Shown here piece after piece: positions 10,428 to 22,476 of a stretch of DNA of 64,000 nt (positions are counted from its first letter, which is position 1; each line of letters opens with the position of its first letter). The notes under the pieces are model-generated. The model made no database searches, was not told where the DNA came from, and saw only the letters and a program-made list of their open reading frames with translations. The stretch lies in the NCBI GenBank assembly GCA_002077065.1, contig NAJO01000019.1, positions 496,001-560,000 on the forward strand. Reading direction: 5' to 3'. Both the position numbers and the translations under genes were made by a program. This DNA comes from Cryoendolithus antarcticus. Taxonomy: Eukaryota; Ascomycota; Dothideomycetes; Cladosporiales; Cladosporiaceae.

Positions 10428-12041
10428 ATGTGCATCATTGAGCAAAAGACCTACGTCAACTCTGACGGCCAGCAAAGTACGTACGAGACAACTCGTCGTT
10501 GCCGCGACGCTGCACCGGGCCGTCTCTGCTCAGACGTCCAACAACGCAAGGCACAGACAGCGAAGATCATCGAGACGAAGCCGTCGACTGCAGCCTCTTC
10601 CTCTGGATCGTCGGACGGACTCCTCGTCACGCAAGCAAAGGACGGTAGCGAGCGACGCTACCACGACCTCAGTCGACAGTCGAGCCTGAAGGAGACTGTT
10701 CGACGCAGCAACACGACAGGTGGTCGCAATTCGGTTGAAGCAACATCCTCGCCATCCATCGTACGTCCCTCGACGCGGCCGACACTACCTAAGTCGTCCA
10801 TTCGCCGGAGTGCGACACCACATCCATCGACACAGCCTCCGTCAGCTGAGGCTGCGATCACTCCCGAAGGCACAGCGGTCTACGATCGCCCGCCGTCGCT
10901 CGAGATGCCTCGCGCTTCTGAAAATGAGCGACGCCGGTCTCACAACGTTTCGTTCACAAGCTCGACTGCACCGGCCAGTGACTACAGAACCGAAGAGCGC
11001 ACACCAGCACGCAAGCGACCAAGTCTGTCCGTGGACACGACCGGACGATCATCGTCATCCCCTGGATCGACGCCAGGCCTGAGTCGACTGCCGACAGTGC
11101 GAACCCTACGTGATGATCGTCACGACTCCGCGCGCGACATTCCTGTAGCGAAAGATAGCAGATCGTCGAGCGCCCAAACATCTCGTTCGACGTCATCGAC
11201 CAGCCAGGCGCGCGTAGACTCGGACATCGCCCGTCTTCGTGAGGCCAAAGCTCGGATCTCATCGTCGGCGCAGCAAGATCAACACCTGGCCGATCTCGAA
11301 CAAGCGCGGTACACCGCACGCGAACGCCAGCGCCTCTCAAACGCCGCGGCTGAGGAAGCTCGCGATGCCGCAAGCCGGGAACGACATCGCAAAGAAGCTG
11401 CTGCTTCGCTTGAGGGCCGTCAACGCGAAGAGGACATCGAGTTCGAGCTCAAACAGCTGCAACGCGAAAAGAATGCAGCGGCCGCGAGACGCATATCGCG
11501 TGAGCGTGAGCAGCAACGGTACTCGGTGTCGGAGCCACCGATGCCTATCTCGACGACACGACGACTTTATCGCGTCACTGACGCACCTGTGTCGCCGATT
11601 CGAGACTCGCGGCCGAGGACATCGTTTCAGTCGTCTTCCACATCACCACTATCACCTCGCAGACGGCTTCCGGAGCTCGCACCTCGGCCTCGCCAACAAA
11701 CCGTGCTTCATCAGCCCATCCTACCGCCTCGCGCAGACTCAGACCCACGACCGACATCGTCATCAATCCGTGCAAGGGGTCTCGAAGTCCTAGGTCGCGA
11801 GCACGCACGTGCGGCTGCCGCAGATGGCGATGCATACACTCACTCGCGGGAGCCACTGGACCGAGCGGCGTCGGCGAGTGATAGGCTACAGGATGCGTTT
11901 GGAAGCATGCGACTGGAGGAACGGAGACCCGAAGGTTTCTATGGAGCTGCGATGGAGGGTAGAGAGTATGTTAGTGAGGGTATGGCGAGACGGGAGGAGA
12001 GGAAACGGAGGGGAGGAGGTGGAGGGTGGGTGTGGCGATGA
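10428..12041 (+). CDS. Conserved ascomycete protein of unknown function, disordered with a charged helix
   Basis: A single-exon protein of 537 residues. The N-terminus (CIIEQKTYVNSDGQ, then a Cys-rich TRRCRD and RLCSD) is a pattern I remember from many uncharacterised Pezizomycotina proteins. Residues 40-260 are Ser/Thr/Pro/Arg-rich and probably disordered. Residues about 265-365 are rich in Arg, Glu and Ala with few helix breakers (AREAKAR, RERQRLSNAAAEEARDAASRERHRKEAAAS) and likely form a long charged helix or coiled coil. The C-terminus ends in a basic Gly-rich stretch. No enzyme motif is seen. The Mrp51-type gene starts 259 bp downstream on the same strand. Function unknown. Confidence 0.8.
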   Translation: MCIIEQKTYVNSDGQQSTYETTRRCRDAAPGRLCSDVQQRKAQTAKIIETKPSTAASSSGSSDGLLVTQAKDGSERRYHDLSRQSSLKETVRRSNTTGGRNSVEATSSPSIVRPSTRPTLPKSSIRRSATPHPSTQPPSAEAAITPEGTAVYDRPPSLEMPRASENERRRSHNVSFTSSTAPASDYRTEERTPARKRPSLSVDTTGRSSSSPGSTPGLSRLPTVRTLRDDRHDSARDIPVAKDSRSSSAQTSRSTSSTSQARVDSDIARLREAKARISSSAQQDQHLADLEQARYTARERQRLSNAAAEEARDAASRERHRKEAAASLEGRQREEDIEFELKQLQREKNAAAARRISREREQQRYSVSEPPMPISTTRRLYRVTDAPVSPIRDSRPRTSFQSSSTSPLSPRRRLPELAPRPRQQTVLHQPILPPRADSDPRPTSSSIRARGLEVLGREHARAAAADGDAYTHSREPLDRAASASDRLQDAFGSMRLEERRPEGFYGAAMEGREYVSEGMARREERKRRGGGGGWVWR

Positions 12042-12300
12042 TCTGGCGTCTGGGCTGGCATTTGGACAACATCATTCGTATATGTGGTACAAAATACTGT
12101 CCGCAATTCATGCAAGATTTTCCCACATGCTCTCAATGGTCTGCCCGTTGTAGTCAAGAGCTCGCAATGTCTGATTTTGGGCAATATCACGAATCGCCAA
12201 CGGTAGCATGTGAACTCGCCCGCACCACTCCCGAGATTATTGCATTGAGACAACCCCCCCATCTCTTCCCTCCTCCTACCTCTGATATACTCACTCAATA

Positions 12301-14604
12301 ATGTCTCTCTCGTCCCGCTCCTCTCCTACCTCCCTCCTCCTCCGCACATCCCGCCTGTTTTCGCTTCCCCGCCCGCTCCCAACACCTGCCCTCGAGACCC
12401 CATCCTCCACAGGCCAGTACCGTGCTTCAGATACCGCGACCCTTCCACATCCGACGCACCAGGCGATAGCAACTCCCGCGTCTTCACATCATCGCGGAGA
12501 TTGGGGACTGAAACGACCCCTGCCCAACAAAGTCGTCAAGCGCAGCGATGCGGTGATCAAAGTTGTCGGCGTTGACACGCCAGATCACATCACCGAGTTC
12601 GAGAGTGCAGCAGGGGAAGTAAGGAGTGTGCGCAAGTTCGGTGAGCTAGGTGTCAACTTCGTAGCCAAGAACGAAGGGCCGGGGGGTGCAGAGGGAAAGC
12701 GCAGTGTTTTCGAAGACGACATCGATGTTACGGACCCGGACGTCGTACGGAGTAGAAACGGAGTGGATAGACGATGGAAGAACCAAGGTCCTTGGATTGC
12801 GGGCATGAGTGAAGGCGAGTTTCAAAAATGGGTCAATAAGGCTATAGCTGGGAGGAAGGCGGAGTGGGATGAGTTTCTCACGAAGCACTTCGCGGAAAAG
12901 GAGTTTGAGCGGTCGAAGAGGGAGGCTAGGGAGGCGGGGAAGTGGTTCGGTCCGTTGGAGAGCGCGAGTCCGGTCGTCAGGGCTGGACTGGTTGTTGAGG
13001 AGGCTGAGAGGGAGGCGCGGAGGATGGTCGTAGAGGCACCCGTTGATGGGGCAGAAGAGGCGAGGGTGAAGGGAGAGGAGTTGGTCGCGAGAGCGAAGGA
13101 TCGGAAGGAGCAATTTGAGGCTGAGGCCAGGCGATGGACGGCGCCTGCCGAGGCGGAGAGGGCGATGAAGGAGGCCAGGGGACATGCTTTCGCGGAGACC
13201 AGGAAATCGTTCGATCTGATGTTTGAGGTGGCGACGAGACGACTGACCGAAGTGAATGAGTCCGGGAGTGATGAGGAAGTCGAGGCTGTAAAGAGCGCTG
13301 TGGCTTCGCTCCAGCAGGCAAGAGCTGCATATGTGCTGGAGGCAAGGCGATTACAGGCGCCCGACGTAGCCTTGAGGGCAATCCGAGAAGCACGAAGACA
13401 GGCGCTCGAAGTCAACCCGGAGGACATTGATGTCGTTAGGATCCTACACGCGACGGTCGATAAGGCTTTGTACAAGGCACAGGACATGATGGACAGGAGT
13501 CTTACCGAGGCGGCGCGGAATGCTGCTCGCGTCCTTGAAGACACCGCTGCAGAAGAAGCCACGCCTAGCAGCGTGGCTTCCCTTACTGCCTCCGCGACAG
13601 CATCGCTCCAAGCCGAGCAATCTCGTCGAGCAACGATCCAGCGCGACTGGGAATCCTCGCTCCTCACCTCCCTACAACCTCGACCTTCCACCCTTCCCGA
13701 CATCCTTAAATCCCTCCGCGCCTCACACGCCAAAGACGTCCTCTCCTCCTCTCTCACAGCCCTAATAACGCAATTCCTCGATCTTCCAGCCCTGCACAAA
13801 ACCGGCTCCCCCCTCCAGGATGGTAACTCAACTACCCGCTTCCTCTCAGCCCTAACCACAGACTACAACCTCGGCGCTACAGATGCTGCGCCACCTACAA
13901 CGCATCCAGCAGCAGGTCTAAGCTATCTCCGCACGAATGCGATCATGGACAACCACCCCGTGCACGGCCCACAAGCCGCGCGATCCCCGATCTCAGCTCG
14001 GGTGCTAGCGGCGAGAAACAGTGCGAAGAGCAAGAACCAGTACGCTCTCCTCGGTGTCGCCGGTTTCGTGACCTCAGATCCCAAGGGTGGAGAGTTCAAG
14101 AAATCGAATCCTGGCGGTATTGAAGAACTCGATCCTGCCGCGACCATGGACGAGGCGACCCCGGGTGGAGGCAAGATCTGGATCCACCCCACGTCTGCTT
14201 CTGTCGACGAAGCTGGCCGCATCAAGCTCAACATCGTGCGCGCTGAGCGGGAAGCAGTGGCCGTCAAGACCGAGACGACGGAAGAGATCGTCGCTGAACG
14301 AACCCGCTTCGGTGGTAGCGGCTCGGGACCAGTGAGCTCGTTGCTGCCACCCGAGAGATTCGAGAGTGGTGGTAGTGGAGAGGGCTGGTTCGGCGACAAG
14401 CCGAGGGACGTGGTGCCCAAGGCCAACTATGGGAGTTCATTGCCGGATTTCAAAAGGCTTGAGGCAGACAGGCATCTGGCGAGGAAGGGTCTTGGAATTG
14501 GTGGTGCGAGAAGGGGAGGTAGGGTGAAGGGGTTTGAGGGGATGGATGAGGGGGATGAGACGTTGAGAAGGATTGAGGAGATTGCTCGTTCGGGGAGGAG
14601 GTAG
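12301..14604 (+). CDS. MRP51: Mitochondrial small-subunit ribosomal protein Mrp51/bS1m-like, with large internal expansion
   Basis: A single-exon protein of 767 residues. The N-terminus is Ser/Arg/Leu-rich and acid-free, fitting a mitochondrial targeting signal. The blocks SDTATLPHPTHQAI, RGDWGLKRPLP and DTPDHITEFESAA (about 40-105) and the C-terminal block NAIMDNHPVHGPQ with ARVL and YALLGVAGFV (about 545-600) match what I remember of fungal Mrp51-type proteins of the 37S subunit, needed for translation of mitochondrial mRNAs. Between residues about 225 and 450 lies an Ala/Glu/Arg-rich helical region with repeated EAR/EARR motifs that I do not expect in the family, making the protein clearly longer than usual. 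The ATG at 12301 directly follows a C-run (12246-12256) and pyrimidine-rich leader. Confidence 0.72.
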   Translation: MSLSSRSSPTSLLLRTSRLFSLPRPLPTPALETPSSTGQYRASDTATLPHPTHQAIATPASSHHRGDWGLKRPLPNKVVKRSDAVIKVVGVDTPDHITEFESAAGEVRSVRKFGELGVNFVAKNEGPGGAEGKRSVFEDDIDVTDPDVVRSRNGVDRRWKNQGPWIAGMSEGEFQKWVNKAIAGRKAEWDEFLTKHFAEKEFERSKREAREAGKWFGPLESASPVVRAGLVVEEAEREARRMVVEAPVDGAEEARVKGEELVARAKDRKEQFEAEARRWTAPAEAERAMKEARGHAFAETRKSFDLMFEVATRRLTEVNESGSDEEVEAVKSAVASLQQARAAYVLEARRLQAPDVALRAIREARRQALEVNPEDIDVVRILHATVDKALYKAQDMMDRSLTEAARNAARVLEDTAAEEATPSSVASLTASATASLQAEQSRRATIQRDWESSLLTSLQPRPSTLPDILKSLRASHAKDVLSSSLTALITQFLDLPALHKTGSPLQDGNSTTRFLSALTTDYNLGATDAAPPTTHPAAGLSYLRTNAIMDNHPVHGPQAARSPISARVLAARNSAKSKNQYALLGVAGFVTSDPKGGEFKKSNPGGIEELDPAATMDEATPGGGKIWIHPTSASVDEAGRIKLNIVRAEREAVAVKTETTEEIVAERTRFGGSGSGPVSSLLPPERFESGGSGEGWFGDKPRDVVPKANYGSSLPDFKRLEADRHLARKGLGIGGARRGGRVKGFEGMDEGDETLRRIEEIARSGRR

Positions 14605-14786
14605 AGGTTGGCCGACGTGGGCACGAACGTAGAGATGTGCATAACATGTAGATCAGCGATGTATAACGCGCCTTGTTCTCACCTATCTGGTCGATGAGTG
14701 AGCTGCCTCCTGTTCCGAATGCATGCCGCGGATGCTACAACTAAATACTGGGTCAGAGACCTCGACGTGGAGGGTGCGGCGTCGAC

Positions 14787-16225
14787 TCATGTCAGGTCTA
14801 TCGCTGCTGCTGCAGTGCTATCTACAGCATCGGCCACGAGCGCAACATCATCTTCGACATCAGCCCAGCCGCCATACTCATCTACGCCCTCTTCGTCGTC
14901 AGAGTCGGCGATCTCGTCGAATGCTCGTTTACGTGGCAATGCTATCGGCAGTCCGCGAACAGGACTCGGATGCAACGTGACGCCAGGGACTTTGGCGCCT
15001 CCCTCGCTGGGTTCACCAGTCGACGCTTCGAGAGGCACAGCCCCCCCACTTCCGTCAACAGTGAATCCAGCCACAGTCCCAAGTCCATGCATGCCAGCAG
15101 CCACGGCACTGCCCCTTCCCTTCTGCACTCCCGCGACTCTGACCCCAAAGTCTCGGTAGACCACCACCCGGTTCCAAACGCCAGCTTCCCACTCCCCGCC
15201 ACCAACACCCGGCACGAGGCCCAATGGCATGCCTGGCCGCTGTCTCGTCGCGCAACCAGTAATCGCGAGCACCGCAATGTTATGCATCACAGCTACTCGA
15301 TTCAATGCGGTGATGAGCGTGCCGAGGATCGCGTACCGGCGGGATGCAGCCCATTTCTGTGTGGCGACTGGAGTTGCGGCCGGAAAGGTAGGGTTTCGAG
15401 GGTGCGAGGACTCGAGGAGGTGGTGGAGGTTTGGGAGGACTAGCAGGGTTATGTGCGGTGGAGGGAAAGTTGAGGGAGGGTGAAGAAGAAGGGCCAGGAG
15501 GTGAGGGAGTGTGGGGCTTGGCATGGTGATGAAGGCGGCATTCGTGCTACCCGGCGATGGAGTGGGCAGACGGCGTGGAACCAGAGGTGTCGATGTGTCT
15601 GGTGTCGTTAGGCTTAGGACTTGCTGTACAGAAGTGGTTCATGCGTACCAAGCCAAACTACGGTGCCGCTCGGTTCCATGGCATGCGTCGCAGTGGCGAG
15701 ACTGCAAACCGGCGTATCAGTGCCCGCTATGTGACTTCTCGATAGAGTACACTCGACCTACGCAATGGCAGTCTTGCCGGCTCCAATCGGTCCCCAGAGT
15801 TCAGTCACTTTACCCACCTCAATCCCGCCGCCGAGTGCATCGTCTAGACCATGGATGCCGGTCGGGATGACGGATGGTCCGCTGTTCGCGTCCGAGAGCG
15901 CCTGGAACGCCTCTGCAGCAGATACGCTGGGTAGCCGATCTAAAAGGTGTTTAGAGAGCCGTCGAAGGAGAAGAATGTCGAGTATAACCTACGCGAAGAG
16001 GAGGGCAGCTTCAGGGCTGTCGAGTTTGGCGTCGAGGCCAGGTCGATGACGGCTGCCATGCCATTCTGCTGCGGCGAACTCGATCAGTGTTGTCGTGGAA
16101 ATTTTGGCTTGCGTCTGCAAGATCGCAATTAATGGCCGAACGCGTAAACTGACCTGCGACGCGTCCGCTTCGACAAAGGTGAAGTCGGTGCCAAGACCAG
16201 CGGCCGAAGGCAAAGCCTTTGGCAT
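14787..16225 (-). CDS. RAD51-family recombination ATPase (Rad55/Rhp55-like), 4 exons
   Basis: A RecA/RAD51-type ATPase of about 420 residues. Exons on the minus strand: 16225-15993, 15926-15762, 15701-15649 and 15598-14787. The core reads IPTGIHGLDDALGGG, then GPIGAGKTA (Walker A), then GTVVWL after a 53-nt exon. The last exon has a hydrophobic Walker B-like strand (ITLLVLPNLHHLL) and ALNRVAVMHNIAVLAIT. The end is acidic (DSDDEE). RAD51 paralogs load or stabilise Rad51 filaments in recombinational repair. Exon 2 could also begin at 15939, but only 15926 keeps the frame. A further 39-nt in-frame segment in exon 1 (GTCAGT...CAG) may be spliced. It lies tail-to-tail with the Mrp51 gene (182 bp). 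Rad55-like is a guess within the family. Confidence 0.78.
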
Positions 16226-16526
16226 CACTTCACAGTGCTACATGTACCCAGAGTGCTGTTGTTCCGCCTCCTACCAGCCAGATACCAGCTCGTCTCCAAA
16301 GAGCACGTCGTGCTGGTAGATGCTGGTAAGTGGTCCCAGTGTGCAGCTCGCCGAGTCGGCATTCCTCGCAGCACTTCCTCCGGCTCCTCATCTCCACTGT
16401 TCAACGGACCTCCATCACTTGGATTCCTACATCCTGCTCGACATAGCTCATTTCAATATTTCCTTCAACTCGCGTCTCTAGCCCTGTGTTGTTAACATTG
16501 TGGGACTTTGTTGCACTACTCAAGAC
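16226..16526. promoter_or_regulatory. Bidirectional promoter region
   Basis: A 301-bp divergent gap between the RAD51-like gene and the DUF1295 gene, so both promoters must lie here or overlap the genes. No specific site could be named. Confidence 0.45.
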
Positions 16527-17419
16527 ATGGCTTCCAGCACATCGAAGAGCAACTATGATCCCCCAAAGTGGTTCTGGGACTCCCGCAAGAAAGGTCCTTC
16601 AGCAGCAGGCACAATCTTATTCGTGGCTCTTCGTGCAATCGATTTGCCGTTCCAGTATTGGCTGCTCTCTTCGGGCGCTGGCTCGAGATTCCTGAACACC
16701 ATTGGCTTGTCCTCGCCAACGGCATCGGCACCTTTACCGACAACAGGCGTCTTGGGCCAGCTTTCCTCCGCCACAGGTCTCAGTCCATATCATGCGCTCA
16801 TCATGGTACTAGCCACTGGATCAGCAGCAAAGCAGATCTACTGGAAACTCGAGATCTGCGACACTGTTATGCCACCCGGCTTCAGCGTAGGAGTCGCGGC
16901 CTACAATACCATTCTGAACAGCTTGAACACGCTGTTCTCTCTTTCATCACTCTCGCAAGATCCATCAGCTCTGCCATCGCAACCACTATCGCTCTCTTTC
17001 GGGCCACCGACTCTGGCTGTCGGCATCCCGCTGTACGCTGTCGGACTGTTCTGGGAGTGGTACAGCGAGATCCAACGCAAGGCCTTCAAGATCGATCCGA
17101 AGAACAAGGGCAAGCCTTACTCAGATGGGCTCTTCGGATTGGCTAGGAACGTCAACTACGGCGGTTACACACTCTGGCGGACAGGCTACTCTCTGATCTC
17201 CGCAGGGTGGGCTTGGGGTGCTGTGCAAGGCGCGTTCCTGGCCGGTGATTTCACACAGAGAGGTATTCCGAGTCTCGATGCTTATTGCGAGAAGCGAGTA
17301 AGTCGTCTAGCCGCTTGCGAGACGAGAGACTGGGAGCTGACAGCAGTGTGTAGTATGGCGCACAGTGGGACGAGGTTCGACGAAAGGTGCCGTACAAGCT
17401 CATTCCATACATCTATTAG
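16527..17419 (+). CDS. DUF1295-type integral membrane protein (steroid 5-alpha-reductase-like fold)
   Basis: Two exons, 16527-17297 and 17354-17419, give 278 residues. The ATG at 16527 starts MASSTSKSNYDPPKWFWD. Several hydrophobic spans follow. The segment GLFWEWYSEIQRKAFK followed by GKPYSDGLFGLARNVNYGGYTLWRTGY is the conserved active-site-like block of DUF1295 / isoprenylcysteine methyltransferase-like reductases, expected to bind NADPH or a methyl donor. The short last exon (YGAQWDEVRRKVPYKLIPYIY) restores the usual family C-terminus, which supports the 56-nt intron. Likely an endoplasmic reticulum membrane enzyme acting on a lipid; the substrate is unknown. It ends 89 bp from the stop of the convergent small secreted protein gene. 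Confidence 0.8.
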
Positions 17420-17508
17420 TCGATACAGACCGGCTATGACGCAGTACAAGAATGGAACATTACTCTCCATCGCTGTTTTCAAAACCTCCACCCAATCTCC
17501 AGGTCTGC

Positions 17509-17952
17509 TCAGAGTTCCCCTGCGCCCCTCTCGAGCATCTCGCACGCTGAGCAGCACTCTGCTTCGTCACACCGTAAGCTATTGTTCCATTAGCACTTGC
17601 GTTACATTCCAGCATTCGGACGCACTCACCAATCCGCTCTTCCTTTCTCGCACCGATACGCAAATCTGCAACTCGCGCACGCCGTGCGGTCGCAGCCGCG
17701 CTCCTTCTGTGCTCCGTACCAGGTTTGCGCTGATGCTTTCTTTTCTTCGGCGACATGATGTGGGTGTGGCGGAAGCTGTGCCATAATGGGCGGGCCCGTG
17801 ATTACAAACGTGCCAACAGACAGAGGAAAGATTCGTGGCTTGGGTGCAGAGTGCGTCGGGACGATAGGTTTTTGAGAGTCTAGCGGCATTGCGAGTGTGG
17901 TGAGGGCGAGGAGCAGGGTCGAGAGGAGAATCATAGCCAGTGATCGCGCCAT
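17509..17952 (-). CDS. Small cysteine-rich secreted protein, 2 exons
   Basis: Exons 17952-17630 and 17578-17509 give 130 residues. Residues 1-21 form a clear signal peptide (MARSLAMILLSTLLLALTTLA, cleavage near AMP). A Pro/His-rich linker follows (about 22-80). The tail carries nine cysteines at about 87, 92, 95, 101, 108, 111, 116, 117 and 120, ending in GAGEL. The 51-nt intron has GTGAGT, a GCTAATG branch point and AATAG acceptor; splicing is needed to add the last five cysteines and removes a run-on frame. An odd number of cysteines may mean one is free or that the protein dimerises. No known family recognised. Secreted cysteine-rich proteins of this size can be effectors, antimicrobial or wall proteins; none of these is shown here. 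Confidence 0.72.
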
Positions 17953-18916
17953 CGTGATCTGAGACAGCGAGATAGTAGGCTAGGCAGAGGCGTCGATTTA
18001 AGTAGGTCCAGCCGTGTACAAAGAGCAAACGCGATATGCTATGCAGATGTTGAAGGTAAACGATCGGAAAGGACAGTAAGCCACCTGAAACCACCGCGAT
18101 GAAAAGACAACAGCAAGAACTTCGTGCTTTACTTGCCGTCTAGCTGTGCGACCATGTCCTTATACTCTGCTTGCCATGTACTTCGCCTCTCACTTACATT
18201 TCAATCCCAGATGCCATTGGCGTAGTGCGGCACATCAGCGCGTACCTGCAGCCAAAAGCGCCACCAACACCGTGCAACCGCTGCAATAGTACGCCGCGCA
18301 AATCCGCAGATATAGCTAGTTGAATATGCTGCAAGTATAGAGTGACATGGACAACTTCAGGTTGATGCCGAATGTGTAAGCGCTGCCGTGCCGCCAAAGT
18401 GCATCGCTCAGCAGTTACAAAGCGGAGTCAGTTCGGCGCGAGTGACGAGGGTGATTCTGTACGCTGGCGTAGCCGTTCCTTTGAAGACACGCTTTGCAGC
18501 ACGGCGGACTCGAGAGACAGCTTTCAAGGTACTTTGAACTACTTTACGTGTGGTGCTGGGTGGCGAGAAGGTAATGGCAGTCGGAGGACTGAAGCCGTGA
18601 ACCATGGGCTCGTGCGCGCGCCTGCGGAAGGCGGCTGTCGACTGCGTTCATTCGCTGTAGGGATGTTCGAAAGCTAGCGTGAGCGGCAAGGGAATAAATT
18701 ATACTCCATAGAGATAGTAATGGTGGGTCGAGCTATCGCTGTCGGTTTCCAGCTTATCATTGCTATGCTGAATGCTACATTGTTGTTCGCATCCGTGAAG
18801 CTAGCCACGTTGATCGATTCTCTCATGTGTGTCTTGCAGCTGAGTATGCATACTGCGCACGCACAAACTGCCATGATGATTTCGCTTCTCTCGTTGTAAC
18901 ACTCGTCCCTCCCCGT
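17953..18916. other. Intergenic, no gene seen
   Basis: About 960 bp upstream of the secreted-protein gene and downstream of GAL7. No coding frame with protein character was found. Confidence 0.45.
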
Positions 18917-20241
<1,325 letters not shown>

Positions 20242-21127
20242 GGTCGATGGACGTAGAGAGGGCGAAGTATAACCGTTGTGGGCTAACGAGAGTGAGCCCG
20301 GAAGGTCTGTACAAGGAGAGTGTACTTGATGCATACCGACCAGAGGAGTAAGTCCTATCACGGCGAAGGACCTGCCTGCCGTTACACACTCATATACAAC
20401 TTAACTCTCCCCTGGCAGTCAAGTCTAGCCTTGTGCCTCCACTCGGGTGATTCAGGATCTCCACAGCAAGTATATGAACGACTGCGCAGCACCGTTGAAG
20501 ATCGGGCTGATCGACTGAAAAGGCAGGCTACGCGAGGACAGCAACAACGGTTCACGAGATGCAGTCCTTGACGCCAGGTGGGAAACTTTGCGTCTCAATG
20601 ATGGATACTACCCGATGTGGAGGCGTATTGGGGTGGCATTGAACGGTATTGCACAAAGTGGGGTGTGAAACAGCACGTGGACGCCAGAGCTTGTTTTTCG
20701 GGCCAACTCCCGGAGCGGTTGCCCACCCTTACAATACTGTATTACTGTCGTAGGACATCACGTGAGGCATGCTAATCGCCAGGGCTTGGTATTCGATGTG
20801 CCCGCCGACTACGGCGAGAACAACTATGTGACATGCAAGCGGTGAGGCAGCAGGGCATGAGCACAGCAGTAGCTCTACGACTGGACAACCAGTCGGAACG
20901 CACAGCCCAGGCCCTAACCAGTCACGGCAGGGAGAGGTGTCATAGGAAGATGGACTCGAGGCGAAACAGTCTCCTTCATGACAAGCTATCCAAGTGTTTC
21001 ATTCTCTGTCGATTTCAAAGTTATCCATGATGGTTCGTTCAATCATCTACAATCGTCGCAATTCATCGTGTCCTCCCCGACACCGCTCATCTCCAACGAG
21101 CCGGCTTCAACATTGAGAGCGTTCGCA
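20242..21127. other. Intergenic, no gene seen
   Basis: About 890 bp between the GAL7 5' end and the end of the first C2H2 gene. It should hold the GAL7 promoter. No site was identified with confidence. Confidence 0.45.
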
Positions 21128-22476
21128 CTACCACTGAGATGGCATCGAGCTACGTGCGCTAGGCGTACCCCTCTTGCTACGCAGCGTCGGGTCCAACCAA
21201 CTCTCATCGACTTCCGTAGGGGTCGTATCAAAAGTAGGCCGAGTGAAAGGCGTTCCTGGATCACTCCAGATAGTTGACGGGGCCGAAGCCTGCGAGGCAG
21301 TCCGCGTCATCGACCCGGCGTGATACCCTAGGCGAGCAACTTGAGAGTACAAGTCCTCGTTACGACGCATACTGAAGGCAGTAGCAGGCGGGGATGGCCT
21401 CCGCATCGGAATGACCAAGCCCAAGGGCTGCTGGATGTACGTTCCCTGGCGGCGAGGTGTCTTTGCCGAGGGTTTTGCAGTCCGGACACTATTGAGAGAA
21501 TCGGGATGCGCCAGACTATGGTGGCGCTGCATATTATAGAGCCGGGCGAATTCTCTGCCACAATCTGGGCACGGATGCATGATCTTGTCGTCTCGCTCAC
21601 GATGCTTGCTATTGACATGATGACCCAGGCTGTGCTGGTATGGGAACCTCATCTCACAATTCGGGCACTTGAACTTATACTTCTTTGTAGGATCGTGGAC
21701 ATTGGACAGATGGTGTCTGTGCATCGTCAGCTATGACCAGAGATGCTGCATGGAGGTGACCGACCTGAGGGCTTGCTGGTCTTTGCACTTCCGACCGCAC
21801 ACGTCACATATAAATGAGCGCACAGTCCTTGCTCCCTCTAGGATGGCCGAGGCAGTCGCTACAGTGCTGTCGATGCTCTGTGTCTGCTGGTACTGGCCGC
21901 GAATTGCAGCCACATTTGCATCTACCGGGTAGCTCGGCCAAGCTGCGGTCTGAAAGTCGGCGCCTCCCCTTTGTTGTTGCGGCGCACGTCCTGCCTCACT
22001 GGCCCTAGCGCGCGCCTGCAGCGTTGATTGAGCTGTCGCAATGGACGCATTAGGCAGTGCGCGAGAGTGCTGTGCTCCGACCATGTCATGACCCTGGAGT
22101 GAAGGTACTTGACGCTGACGAAGAAGCCGCTGTGGGTCAATCGTCCTTGGCGGTGATCCGGGGGTACCATTGCGGAAGCGTAGAGGCGGCACAGCGTGGT
22201 GATCAAAGCCGTCTACGATCTGTTCGAGGGATTGCTCTACGAATGTCGGGCCGATGTACTGATGAGCAGCATTGAGTAACGGAGCGGACTAAACGGGTGT
22301 AAGTCAGGCTCTGTCCATTGGAGTACCAGTCGCCGTTGACTCACCATGTATGTCGGTCCTCCATGGCTCCATGGATTGTCGAATCGGCTACCGACCTGGC
22401 CGAGCACCGCCGGGTCTGCCTCCGCGCGCTGTGGCTCACGCTGGTAGCCGCGCTGGTGTTCGCCTCTGTTTGCCAT
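21128..22476 (-). CDS. C2H2 zinc-finger protein A, 3 exons
   Basis: Exons 22476-22345, 22288-21765 and 21716-21128 give 414 residues. Three fingers lie in the middle: CDVCGRKCKDQQALR-H-H at about 214-236, CPNCEMRFPYQHSLGHH and CPDCGREFARLYNMQRHH, each ending in an extra H within 4-5 residues. The N-terminus is Gln/Pro/Arg-rich and disordered; the C-terminus is Ser/Thr/Pro-rich. The second intron (48 nt) cuts the first finger just before its histidines. Likely a nuclear DNA-binding regulator; targets unknown. The ATG at 22476 is preceded by a GTG-ACG only. It is the first of three C2H2 genes on this strand within 8 kb. Confidence 0.82.

Noticed and set aside
12246..12256. C-run before the Mrp51-like gene as a possible special element
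   Set aside because: A short homopolymer in a pyrimidine-rich promoter is ordinary in these fungi.
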